Of a stretch of 64,000 nt of DNA, positions 1 through 11,931 are shown in pieces (positions within the stretch are counted from its first letter, which is position 1; each line of letters begins with the position of its first letter). The position numbers were made by a program, and so were the translations under genes. Origin of the DNA: Auanema rhodensis (lineage: Eukaryota; Nematoda; Chromadorea; Rhabditida; Rhabditidae); the NCBI GenBank assembly GCA_964057225.1, contig OZ059897.1, positions 16,740,001 to 16,804,000 on the forward strand. The letters run 5' to 3'. The notes below the pieces were generated by a model, which saw only the letters and a list, made by a program, of their open reading frames with translations, did not search any database and had not been told where the DNA came from.

Positions 1-13
1 AAATAATTTTTAG

Positions 14-3000
14 GTTTTAATATATAATCAAACAAATGTACCAGAAAGTAGTTTAGATGGTGTTAATGTTCCTTCAGGATATTCAATGGATATACCAGTT
101 AAGATGCAACATGTATGTTATTTTTAAATTTTTAATTTTTAATATTTTATTTTATTTAGAGACATAAAATTCCCGGAGTACATTGTATTGATGAACGAAA
201 TGAACATATTGAAGCTCGAGATGATTTTAATTCAGAATATAATGTTCGAACATGTTCAATACGTCGATATATGACTGAAATTGAAAAAAAGTGTAATTGC
301 TCGATGAGAAGAGCATTTCAACCAAGTTCTGAAAGTAAGATTTAAGCTCTACAAAAAGTTATTTCTGTTTGTTTTTAGATTCATATCGTAATTGTAATGT
401 TGATGACTATTTTGGCTGTGTTCAAAATGTTGTAAAAGCTGTACAAGAAGTTGGATCTAATGCTGATTGTCAACCACCATGCCAAGTAGTTGACTTTACA
501 GCTTGGCAGGTAATTATTTTAACTTTTTACTTTATCTTTATGTTTTATATAATATATTAAGGATATGAATCGTATGCCTAGCAATTTAATGCCAACTTTA
601 ATAGAAGAACATGAAGAAGAAGATGAAGCAGACGTTGCACAAGAAGATATTGAAGAAGATGTAATAATTTTCAATTTTTAAATCAAATAATATGAAATAA
701 TATTTCAGAAATATTTAGAAACAAGAGAAAGTAGTGATGAAACATTTAGTTGTCATGATAGTGCAATTTTAGATGAAAAACAGGTAAAAACATAGAAATT
801 CTACAAAAAATATTTTTATATTTTAGGTTCAAAGAATTAAAAGAGATGCTCATCGTGCATATGAAAAACAAGCAAGATATCAAGAAGATATATTTTTACG
901 ATCAAAAAGATTAATTCTTCGATTACGAATGGCTATTGAATCGTTTGTTTTTTTATTTTTTAAAAACTATTTGTTGTTGTTGTTGTTTAGAATAAGTAAT
1001 CTTCAATGGGGCTGGCATGGTGGAGACTTTAAGGGAATATATCAACGATTATTAGATAATGTTACTTGTTTTAATACATTCAGGTTTCTTTTTTTTATAT
1101 TTTATTATAAAAATTTGAAAATTTAAGTGAACGTCATGAAGGAATAGCAAGTATAATGAAAAATCGTCCACCTTTGAGTGAAGAAAAACGTGCAAGTCAA
1201 ATTCATTATGTAAAATATTTTAAAAATTAACAATAAAATAAAAATATTTATAGTTATTAGATGAAAATTCACATAAACGTAATCCCAATCGTCATAAAAC
1301 TATTGGAGATGTTAAATCATATTATGGTGATCGTGTTGAAATAGTTTTAAAAGAAATGCAAAATGTTCTTGAAACTGTAAGTATTATAATATATAAATTA
1401 TATAAATTATAAATAATATTAAAGATTGAAATTATGTGGCAAATATTTGAAGAAAAAACATATTCTTCTCTATTAACAGCTGATTTATCGCCAATGGATA
1501 GGACAGTTCAATTGATGACTCAGGTTTAAAACTTTTTTTTTCTCATATTTGATAGAAATTTTGCAGTATGAAAGTGGGCAATTACAACGAAGAGCTTGGG
1601 CTGAAAAGATGCAATCAAGAAAAATGAAACATTTCTTTGATGAAGAATTTTATGAGGTAAAATAGAATTAAGAAAGATATATTATAATTATATTTATATT
1701 AAAGGGATATTATTCTCCAATTATACATGATTTAGATCATAGCTTAGTTAAAGTTATTGATCGTTTAGAATCTGAAGAATGGATAACATTAAAGAATAAT
1801 ATTATAAATGGAACTGCTATAAAGGTTCTTTTTTTAATTTTATTTTTAAAATAAATTATTTTTTTAGACTGGAGCGATTTTATTTTTTGAAGATCCATCA
1901 GAAGAAAGTTTAAGGAAATTCCGAGAATTTCTTATGGATGTTTATAACTGTACTACTGGTGAAGTAAAGCAATTTGCACAACAACAACTTAAAGAATTTC
2001 GTAAAGCATTTCGAGAACTTCAGGTATCATGAAAATAAATTTTAATAGAAAACAAGAATATATTATTATTAATTTAGACAGCTTATACAAATTTATTCCG
2101 AAAAGAACTTCCAGATTATTTAGAAAATTTTGAATTTGGATCAAAGTTTGTAACGTAAGTATAGAATATTTTTATTATTTTTTAAGAAAATATATATTTA
2201 AGAGATAATTTTGCTATGGTTAATATATTCTTTCATCGTTTACACACAGAAAAATGGAGTCAAGATCAAACATATTCAATATGGAGTTTAGCTTGTAATA
2301 ATTTATAATTTTATAAAAAATTTGAAATGAAAAATGAAATTAAGGTGATGTTGGTGGAGCACTCGGACTATTTCTTGGATTAAGTTTATTAACTTTAATT
2401 GAATTAATATATCTTATAATTCAAAATAAATTTTTTTGGAATAATGTGAAGAAATGTTCAATTTCTGATTGGTATGTCTAATATTTAATATAATTTCTTC
2501 TTTTTATTATATTTAAGTTTCACCAAAAAAGGAAGAAAAAAGTTTTTTTGTAAACAAACACCAAAATATATGGAAAATGGTGGTGTTAGTAGCAAAGATG
2601 TATCCATAAGTGATATTATAGAAAAAACTTTAAAAGAACGTCAATATTCTAGTAATTCTGAGCCGAGGTTTGTATTAATTTTATTTTTAATTATAATTAA
2701 GTAATTGAAGACCAAAAAGAAGCATTTGGACTAATGAAAATCCATATATGTCAGTACCATCTGATGATCCCGATGACCATGATTCCGATGAACGTCCATC
2801 ATCAGCATTATCAGATGGTAAATATAATTTGTATATGAATATTTATAAAATTTTCTTTATAGATATTCCACATTTAGAAACTGTAAATGATTCAAAAAAA
2901 TCTTTATTAATGAATCCAGAAATTAATAATAGGTTATATATTTAATTTATTGATTCAAATTCATTTATATCTTCTTTGTTTTTTAGATTATCAAATATAC

Positions 3001-3226
3001 CAGAAGAAAGTTCATTATCAAAAAATGGAGATGATTCAAGTAGAGAAGAACCAAATACAAGTTTTACAAAAAATGAAAAGGTTTAAACATCTATTTAGAA
3101 TTTAAAATTATTTATTTTTAGGAAAATACACCAACAGAAGAAGATGTTACAGATTCAATTTCTGTTACTAATAATAATATTCTTTTTAGAAAAAATAATA
3201 CAACTGAAAGACAAACAGTTCTTTAA
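14..3226 (+). CDS. DEG/ENaC (degenerin-type) cation channel, 3' part, 5' truncated by window edge
   Basis: This is the C-terminal half of a degenerin/ENaC sodium channel subunit of the plasma membrane. An intron acceptor at 12-13 opens the first visible exon, so the 5' end lies outside. The cysteine-rich extracellular domain is clear: PGVHCIDE, then CNCSMRRAF, YRNCNVDDYFGC and CQPPCQVVDFTAW. Near 2205-2410 the typical end of the ectodomain (NFAMVNIFFHRL) leads into DVGGALGLFLGLSLLTLIE. That carries the GxS-type selectivity filter (GLS) and the second membrane span. The intracellular tail is long, acidic and Ser-rich and ends in TAA at 3224-3226. Between the CxPPC motif and the pre-TM2 segment lie several hundred residues, where most family members have only a few dozen. 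About 17 short introns split the gene. Family assignment is firm; subfamily and ion selectivity are not. Confidence 0.85.
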
Positions 3227-3836
3227 TTAAAATATTTTTATTATATTTATTGAAATTATAATAAAAATTGAAAAAAAATTGTGTTTTGTAAGGAATTTAG
3301 ATGTACATAGAAGAAGATCAAATTGAATTATAAGAACTTAAAACTTATATTACAAAAACAAATATTCAAAAAACATATTATGGTATCTAATATGAGATTA
3401 GAAGATATTATATGACATTTGATTATTCAAATCATAACTTTCTTTAACAAAAAATATTTATAATTTGATAATCAACTGTATTCAACCACATCCAATTTAA
3501 TATTTTTCAATACAGAAACTTTTCATAAATGTTCAATAGGATTCAGATATGGAGACTAACCTGTCTGTCTAAAACATTCAAGCTATGTTCCAGAAGAAAG
3601 CTTGATATTGATATAACTCTCTGCTTAGAATCATTCAAAATAATCAAAAAAAATATTTTGTTTAGTTAATATAGAAAAACAAATATTTAAACTTTTTTAT
3701 TTTTCATTATATTACAATATACATTTTGTTCGAATATATGACGTTTTGACGTAAAACATGGATACAATTTCAAAATGAAAAAATATTCGAAAAAGTTTTT
3801 AAATTGAAACAAGTTGAAAGCAAAATAGAATGTAAG
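3227..3836. other. AT-rich intergenic region between convergent genes
   Basis: This region separates the stop codons of the channel gene and the ShKT gene. Apart from the likely 3' UTRs, I see no coherent exon or RNA gene in it. Confidence 0.5.
3260..3265 (+). terminator. Poly(A) signal after the DEG/ENaC gene
   Basis: AATAAA lies 34 bases after the stop codon of the channel gene. It is a canonical metazoan polyadenylation signal, but in AT-rich DNA such hexamers also arise by chance. Confidence 0.4.
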
Positions 3837-4410
3837 TTAACAAGGCTTATCACAACAACCACAAGTCTTAGCACAGTGCAATTTTCTTGATTCTGGAGTA
3901 TAGAAAGAATTTTTACAGAATCCTCTTTTATTCCAATCTGCACAACTAAAAATATAATATTTGAAATATATTATATGAATATAGAATTTACGCTGGATTA
4001 TTATCAACACAAGGCGGTGTTACATCTTCACAATAACCACAAGTTTTCTTGCAATATCTAATAATATTTTCATTTTAATAATAATATTACTATTATATTT
4101 ACTTAAATGATAAATCATCATATAATGAATTTTTACATCGGGCTAGGTCACAATTCAGAGCTTCATCTTCACAAGTTGCTTAAATAGTTATATTCAAGTT
4201 TTAATTTTAAAGCTTTTATATTAATTACCTGCACTTACTGTTGTTGTTCCTGCTGTTGTTGTTTCTGCTGTTGTTGTTTCTACTGTTGTTGTTTCTTCAG
4301 TAGATTGTGCTAATAAATAATTAATTATATTATTAGACTTGTATATAAAACTTACCCATTGTGATCAAAGGCAGAAGAAACATAATAAAAATTGAAGTTT
4401 TGAAAATCAT
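3837..4410 (-). CDS. Small secreted protein with two ShKT domains and a Thr-rich linker
   Basis: The first exon encodes a signal peptide (MIFKTSIFIMFLLPLITM) starting at 4410. A Thr/Glu-rich linker follows (repeats like ETTTAETTT, likely O-glycosylated). Two ShKT domains come next, each with six cysteines. The first runs from TCEDEALNCDL to KKTCGYC, the second from PPCVDNNPACADW to CAKTCGCC. Introns of about 50 bases join cleanly in frame, and the stop is at 3837-3839. The mature protein has only about 120 residues. ShKT modules are common in nematode secreted proteins, where they occur in cuticle, gland and host-interaction proteins. Without a catalytic domain, no specific role can be assigned. 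Sequence similarity to sea anemone potassium-channel blockers is at fold level only and does not show toxicity. Confidence 0.85.
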
Positions 4411-5582
4411 AATTAAAGAGGAAAATGAGTAGAGCTTAATGATAAGCTACACATATTTATACTGATCATTAGAATTGATATGTTTCAATCCGATTAGAAT
4501 AGTTTAAATCATTTTTACAGAACATTATCATCACTAAAGGTTTTTTGATAACACAATCACGTTATATTTGATAAATGTTGTATACATTTCGTTTTTAAAA
4601 ATTTTAAATGAACTATATTTTTGCTTATCTTCATATGTTTTATAATTTTATAAGAAAACTAAAATTACATACATATATAGGTGTAAAGAGTAAAATTAAT
4701 TTTTAAATTGAAAATGATAACAAACTGTATAGATTTCAATTTATTTATTATACAATATTATATTATTCATAGCATATACATATAACTAATGATATAATAC
4801 TTCAAATATGTTATTATACTCATCTTTTCAAAACAAAACTTAAAACTTTTTCAAAAAATGTTTGAGCAAGTTCAAAAAGAAACACTAGATTAGGGATAAT
4901 AATGGGAATATTTTAAAAGAAGGACAAACTAAGAAAGTTGTTAAGGGAATGAAGAGAGCCAGAAACTTTAGCTAAAACCTATTATGTAATAATTTAATTT
5001 AAAAATATTTCTAAATAATATATTTGTAACTAACAATTACATATTTATTTATTTATTTATTTATTTATTTGTTTATTTATTTATGAGATTTAAAATTATT
5101 TTGATTAGGAAATAACCTACATGACAGATTTTCTTATATATAATTGCTATTAATTCTTCTTTTTTTTAATCGTTTCTCAAGATTAAAAAAACTAGACTGT
5201 ATTAAATAGCTAAATTTCAAAATATAATTCATTATTTTCCACAATTTTTAGAAAAAAAAGTCATCGCAGCCTACTTTTCGGTCATTGATTTGAAATCCGA
5301 CAACATCGTAAAGGTCACCTGGAAATAAGATGATAGTTTGACCATTTTCTCTTGCTTACTCTCTAACTAAATTCCTCTCTTTCTTTTTCTATGACAATTT
5401 TTGGTCACAACTAGGTTATTCCTATTTTCATCCCAAATCAATCTCTTGAAATCCGGAACATATCATAAATTCTGAAGACGATCCCACACAGTCTCCTTCT
5501 CTCATTTTTTCGCGTAAATTACATTGATTGTGATTGAAATCAAATCTTTTTCTATTAATCTACCAGCTACATAACCAGAAAT
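4411..5582. other. Intergenic upstream region between divergent genes
   Basis: This AT-rich spacer separates two divergently transcribed secreted-protein genes and should hold both promoters. It contains an ATTT microsatellite and, near its right end, two similar stretches of about 30 bases. No exon was recognised. Confidence 0.5.
5043..5084. repeat. (ATTT)n microsatellite
   Basis: About ten tandem ATTT units occur here with one GTTT interruption. It is a simple sequence repeat in intergenic DNA. Confidence 0.9.
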
Positions 5583-6421
5583 ATGTTCAAATATATAATC
5601 TTATTGTCTTTTATTTTCTTATCACAAGCAAGTGTTCTTATTGAAAAGTAAGTATTCTCATAGATCTTTTAAGCATTTCTACTGTACTGTTTGAAATTAT
5701 GCTCATGATTTCACTATGAAATGATAAAGAAATTATAGAAACCTTTTTATATATTAAAAAATTAAAATTATTATTCTTTTTGCTTTATATTTTGATTAAA
5801 ATTTTTAAAAAAATATATTTACATATATATAATTAAAAATATATTTCAAATAACTTTAAAGAATTAAATCATTTCAGAAATAATTCAACTGATGTTGAAA
5901 TTTGGACAACATTTAATGAAACTGATGGAATTCAGGTAAAAATAATATTATTATATAATTATTTATTATATTTCTAGTACTCTACACATAATATAACTGA
6001 TGATATAATGAAAGCTCAAGTTGTTTATGTTTCTGGAAAAGGTGTCTCATCAGCTAGTTTGAAGAATATTAATAATAAAACTACTGTTCATACGGTATCA
6101 ATAATTATAATTTAAATATTAAAAAATTGATTATTATAGGAATTATTAGCTGAAGTATTAACACCACTTCAATATACATTAAAACATAAAAAACATACAA
6201 GAAAAGATAAGTTAAATGAAGCTGCTAAACATCTTTCTAAACATTCAAAAGTATAATTTCTTAATTTTAAATAATTTTCTATTTTTATTCTTTAGAAATC
6301 AGCATTAGCTAGTTCAACACGTTGGTCATCTAAAAACTTTACTGTTCCATTACATATCAAACCATCTCAAGAATCAACAGGAATTACTTTACCATTGGTG
6401 GATAATAAAAAAGAAAATTAA
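5583..6421 (+). CDS. Secreted protein of unknown function
   Basis: Five exons join in frame. The first, starting at 5583, encodes a signal peptide (MFKYIILLSFIFLSQASVL). The mature part is about 150 residues and polar, with no cysteine pairs and no domain I recognise. It includes NSTDVEIWTTFNETDGIQ, then a lysine/histidine-rich stretch (TLKHKKHTRKDKLNEAAK), and ends in LPLVDNKKEN before TAA. Potential N-glycosylation sites (NST, NET, NIT, NKT) fit a secreted product. Open frame, splice sites and the signal sequence support it as a real gene. The neighbouring ShKT gene is divergent across about 1.2 kb. Confidence 0.7.
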
Positions 6422-9400
6422 CTAATTTTTTTAATAAATATAATATAAAAACAAGATCTGAAGACAAATGCTTCTACTTATTATATTAACATTGTATATT
6501 AATTTTTAATATTTATTAATAATATTTTCAATTTTATATTATTTTAATAAAAAATTATATTTTTTATTTTATAATTAAGTCAATTTTGTTTTTATAAGTA
6601 GTATATATAATATAATATATAATTTACATATAGATATTATGCAACTTTGAAGTCAATAAAACTAAGAATAATATACTTAAAATCAAATAGCAAATGTAAA
6701 AACTTGATATATAAAAAGAAAGTTTTTTTTCTTTTAAAATATAAAAAATCAGAGTAAAATTAATAAACAAACTGAATATTAAATATATAATTTAAAAAAC
6801 TTCTCAGCTTCTTCAAAAACACTTATGAATTTTTTCGTAAAATAGCGTTTGGAATTTAACAAAATTTTTTCATGTTCAAACGAAATAATTTTTGAATATA
6901 CATATATACTTTATATGTAAATTTAGGAATAAAAGTTTTAAATAAAATCTAAAAATTGATATTTATTCGGATGAAATATTTATCTTTTGAGACTCATTGT
7001 ATTTGGTATTACAACATGTAGTTGATGGACAAATGATGTTCATAGGCAGAATTCAAATGAGCAATTGCATTGATACTTCTTCTTGTCTTCATAATATATC
7101 TTGTTTTTATATTTTATTTTACAATTTTAAATAAGAATATATCTATATAGTTTATCAAGATTTAATTATAATTTATATATAAAACATGTTATAATACAGC
7201 GTAAAGCTTGCGTGCTACATATGCTCTGCTTAGGTTATTTCAAATTAATTTTTTATTCTGTTCTTCGCACATTTCAATGTCAAAAGTTTAAAAGTAACTA
7301 AAAAAAAAAAGAAAAACTAATATATTTCCGCGGAGTACAACTATTTTCATTGAACATCTGTCTTTCTCACAATCTGACAAAACCTTTCTTTCAAATTAGG
7401 AGGCAGAAAATGAATATTACTATTATTCAAAAAATAAAAAAATTATTATAACTATCTGTATAGTTAAACATAAATTTTTAGTTTTAAATATTCTAAATGC
7501 TACTTGTTTAGAGAATATTAACTATTCTTTTTTTGGAACGCTGTCAACTTTCGTCTTTCCAAAAGAAAAACGAATTAAAAGCTAATTAGAACAAAAAAAA
7601 GTTAATTTATATAATAAAAACGAAAATAATATTTTAGAAATTATATTTCTTTTCCATTTTTTAAATTTTAAAAGAAAAAGTTGTAAACTTTCGTTCGTTT
7701 AGTTTTAAAACAATAAAAAAATAATATTAACAAGAAAATTATCATGAAAATTCATGCTAATTAACTGACAAATGGATTCCATATAAGCATTCACAACTGC
7801 CTCCTCAGTTAGCTAGTTGAGCTTAATCTTTTTTTAGAGCTAGGATATTAAATGGCAAAATTGCCTTAATAGAAGGGCTATATAAGCAGTTTTGGTCATA
7901 GCTGAACCACCAGAGTCCTATCAGATTTCCATTTTCTGCTAGCCAATCTAATTATACGAATACACTTCCTCTATACTCTTCACAACCTTACTTTTCTTTT
8001 CGATCTCCGTCTTTTTTTTATTTTTCTCTCGCACTCCTTCATCGCTTTTATCTCTTCCTGCTATGCTTATTTCCTTTCAACCACCCACCCAGAACCTCTT
8101 GGCTTTTCATTTAGTTACTTTTCATCTGTAAATTAGTTTCTTCAAGGAAAAACTTTTTTTTTAAACTTTCTTTTTTCGATTTCATGTATCTGAGAAGACT
8201 TTTGTTGTCTTTAAATCATATTTAAATATTTTATTTTGCTTTATTAATAATTATTTACTTACATAGTATATAATATATACTATATTACTATAAACATTGC
8301 AATCCAGTTTTCAAATCCAATCAAAAATTTCCAACTAAGATTATATATGAAAAGAAAATAATTTTTTAATTATGATTCCTTCAAATATTCAAAAAAAATG
8401 AATTGTTAACATATACATTCTTTGAAGCGTCTTTTGTTCTCATTTTAACTAGAAGAGGTCGTTGAATTTTTCAACTCGAATGTTTAAAAAGACATTTCTC
8501 GGTTCATTTTTACGAGAAACCGTTGAACATATCATGGGTATTGTTAAATTTTACATTTTCATCTATATATACAATAGAATCCTTAATAATTTTATAATTA
8601 TTGCTGTTTATTTTCAAATTTTATGGCCCAAATGTTGTGGGCCCAGCTACAGACCGGTTGGTCATCTATAATTCCAACTCCAACTGCATCATTAATAGTA
8701 AAATCCTGTAATCCTGTCTCCCGTTTTATGTATTCTTCCGCTTTCTCTCTTTTTTTCTCTTTCTATGTACATATCTCTGATTGCTATTCCCTTGTTCTTT
8801 TGAAAACTGATCTGATCGGAATCATTTTTCCTTTTCATCTTTCATTACATTTATAAGTTTTAAAATAATTATAATTACAGCTATATATGTATATATATGG
8901 AACTTTAATGTCTAAACATCATTTTTCATTCAATCAATATTTTACAATTAATCAATGAACAGTGCAAATATTGATAATATATGTATGTATATATACAAAA
9001 CTAAATGTTAAATTAATAATTACAAAAATGTCAAATATATCGAATATGTCAAAATTATTTTTGTATTATTCTTCTATCTGAATCATATTATACCTGTTTT
9101 CTTAATCTAGATAATTTCTTTTTTTTGTCTTGTGATGTATTTCTTTCTTTTTACTCAAAATAAATATATATACTATATAATATATAGTATATACTATATA
9201 TTATATATTGTTCATTTATAATATAATGAATATTTCATGAATCATTACTCTCTTTTAGATCTCCAACTTTGAAAAATTATGTATATTAACTATGCATATC
9301 TATATGTCTTTTCTAAAAATTTCATGTTTAGCAGTTCTAAAAACATGTTTGGTTAGGAAAGATAGAGAGAAGATCGTAAACATACATAGAGTATTATAGC

Positions 9401-9670
9401 ACAATTTAATAGAAAATTCTGTTTGGTATTACCTTTCTAGCCAACTTTCTTGTCTTCTTTTTCTTCTTTTTTCCACTCTATCTCCGGAAGCTTTAAAGTC
9501 ATTTTCTTATTCACCCAATCTTCTTGTTTGATGTTCTATCTCAAGCTGTTTTTTTTTCTTCAAATATTTTTTTAGTTTTTTTCATCGATTACTATATGAT
9601 CAGTGCTACTTATTCATTCGTTTTAATATTCTTCAATCTATTAAAACAATAATTATTATTTAATTTTTAG
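6422..9670. other. Long AT-rich non-coding region, possibly with unresolved 5' exons
   Basis: No confident gene lies here. A TATA-like gctatataagc occurs near 7878-7890, followed by pyrimidine-rich DNA (about 7970-8180). Two short open stretches at 8479-8535 (MFKKTFLGSFLRETVEHIM) and about 8620-8710 could be 5' exons of the downstream two-span membrane protein, but I could not link them. TA-rich low-complexity DNA lies around 9161-9212. Confidence 0.4.
9161..9212. repeat. TA-rich, partly self-complementary low-complexity tract
   Basis: Runs of tatata/atatat with units such as actatataatatatagtata read almost the same on both strands. It is likely a simple-repeat derivative. Confidence 0.7.
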
Positions 9671-9989
9671 TTTATTAATATGAAAAAGGTAAGAATTTTA
9701 TTTATAAATTGCTCGAATTTACACATTTTTTGTCATTGTTATATTCATTTGGCAATAAGATGAAGACTATGAGAATCCAGTTTCTGAGAAGCGTAACGTA
9801 TTCGCCCAAAAAAACATTTCAATCATGTTATAACAGCTGATATGTATTCTCTTCAATCAGTACAATCAGCATGAGCTCACTCATCGATTGGATTTTATTT
9901 ACTTTAAAATCTATAAGTTTAAAAAAAACAAAGATATGCATGTATTGGCGGCTTGTTTCTTCATCAATTCTGCTAGCTTGCTACCAAAG

Positions 9990-11322
9990 GCTTTTCGAAG
10001 AAATACAATCAGATCATGACGATAAGCAGCAATGTAGACATCCATCATGGAAACGTCATGCCTATAGACCACAACAACTTGCTGTTTATAGGTTCAACAG
10101 GTTTTATTTAGAAATTCAAGAGATTCAGGCAGCTTTTAGAATTTTTTAAAATGAAATTTGGCTTTAACTATAATCTTTTACCCTCATTTCAATGTTTATT
10201 TTTATCCAACCAAACTAGTAAACATTAGGAAAACTAGTTTGTTAACCCTTGTCTGCGCTACAACTATTTGTTCCGCAGATTTCGATCTGTATCTGATTGC
10301 ATTTGTACTGTGTGATGACAATGTTTAATAGAGAAAAATGCAAAAATAATACTTTTAACTTGTCTTTCTTAATTTATTCGATTACTTCTTAGATAATTAT
10401 TTGTTATAATTAAAATATCTATTTATTCATGTGAAGAAATAATAATTATTTACATTATATAATCGTCAAATATTCATTCACTAACTTCGTTCATAAAATA
10501 TTTTGTTAAAGCAATTAACTAATTATATAAATTGACTTAAAAGATCAATTTTATTTAATCTCTTCTTATTTTATTAAATCTTCAACTCCTCTTCATGTTC
10601 TTTTAAACTTTTTTTTATAATAATTTCTTTCTTTATCTCTTTAACATGCTGTTCCATTTTTATTGTTTTAGGTCAGATGGCATGCGTTGTGTGTTTCGTG
10701 GTATTCTTATAGGTTTTCTTATTTTGGTTACAATTATCTACTTCATCATACGTGCTTTTCATAATGCTTCAGATCCTGATTATGAAGAAGGTTTATATTA
10801 TAAATAAATTAATAAAATTTGTATTTCATATTAAATTTTTTAAATAACCAATTTGTTTTTTCAATTTTTTTTCAGTCGTGGATGAAGCTGCACGTCGGAT
10901 CTTAGAGGGAGAAGCTGATATATCTAATGTCACTGATCGCCCAGGAGTTTCAGTATCTGTAGCTATTGTTCTCATAGTTTGCCTTGTTAGTGTCGTTCTT
11001 CTAATTACGGGTAAGATTACTTGTTTTTAAATTTTGGATTAAATCTAAACTTTTTGAGTTAATATATTTTTATTTTACAGGTATTATCATAGTGGCTGTA
11101 ACATTAGATCCTACAACTGCTGATGATGAGGAATCAGAAATCGAATCTGATGATTCAAAAGTACTCCTTCTGAATTCAAAAATTTTAATAATTTTTGATT
11201 ATTTTTAGTTTGTAATGGATCCGCCGTCTTTCTACTCTCATTCTGAATATGATCATCTCTTTGCTGAAATTGAAAATGATGACAATGATGAACCACATCT
11301 ATATTTCCACCCAGACTTGTGA
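9990..11322 (+). CDS. Unrecognised membrane protein with two hydrophobic spans (5' end uncertain)
   Basis: The 3' four exons are clear: about 10672-10790, 10875-11011, 11081-11160 and 11210-11322. They encode SDGMRCVFRG, a membrane span (ILIGFLILVTIIYFIIRAF) and an acidic loop (DPDYEEVVDEAARRILEGEA). A second span (VAIVLIVCLVSVVLLITGII) follows, then an acidic tail ending HLYFHPDL before TGA. An upstream exon ending at about 10091 joins in phase and gives HPSWKRHAYRPQQLAVYRSD. Its own start and further 5' exons are unresolved; candidates lie at 9672-9830 and 8479-8535. With both ends hydrophilic it could be a two-span hairpin protein. I do not recognise the family. Confidence 0.6.
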
Positions 11323-11931
11323 TATTTGACGGGATTACCAAAATTACTTTTTACATTGTTAGCGGATTTTTTGAGAAAAATAAAATCTTATTCTTGAGAG
11401 GAAATTTATTTGTATAAAACATAGTAGTAGGTAAAAAAATATGATAATTTACAGATAATATTAAAATAATAGAGTCTACAATGACATAGCAAATATGAGA
11501 ACTCGTTTCGGCTACCGTAACAGGAAGAATCTAAGCTATATATCATATCATTCATATAATAAAAATAGAAGAAGGAAATTTCGCATGAGCACATTCAATT
11601 GCACTTGTATGTTAATAAATTTTTTCCTAGATGCACAAATCAACAAAATAGAAACGACATCGACTCTATGAATATGCATACCCGAAATCTACATTGAATC
11701 TATGAGAAATTGCATTTCTCTTAAAATCTCTATATGGTAATAACCCTAATAATCTATACAAGTACAATTCAGTTGCTCGTGCTGGCAACAGGATGTTTCT
11801 TAACATCCAAATATTAGGCTAATAACGTTCTCTATATCGACAAGAATGCGTAAATTTCTATGACAGGCATGACCTCAGTCACACCGAATTCGGTAGAAGA
11901 ATATTGGAAGCGACAGAAATTAAAAACATAT
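11323..11931. other. Region between convergent genes (3' UTRs)
   Basis: It lies between the stop codons of the membrane-protein gene and the aralar gene. I see no coding exon; it probably contains both 3' UTRs. Confidence 0.5.
11379..11384 (+). terminator. Poly(A) signal for the two-span membrane protein gene
   Basis: AATAAA lies 57 bases after the stop codon, a normal distance for nematode 3' UTRs. Confidence 0.45.

Noticed and set aside
6990-7110. Minus-strand stretch with several cysteine codons (CPSTTCCNTKYNES)
   Set aside because: The short frames end at once and no intron joins them; not enough for a gene, though a decayed cysteine-rich exon cannot be excluded.
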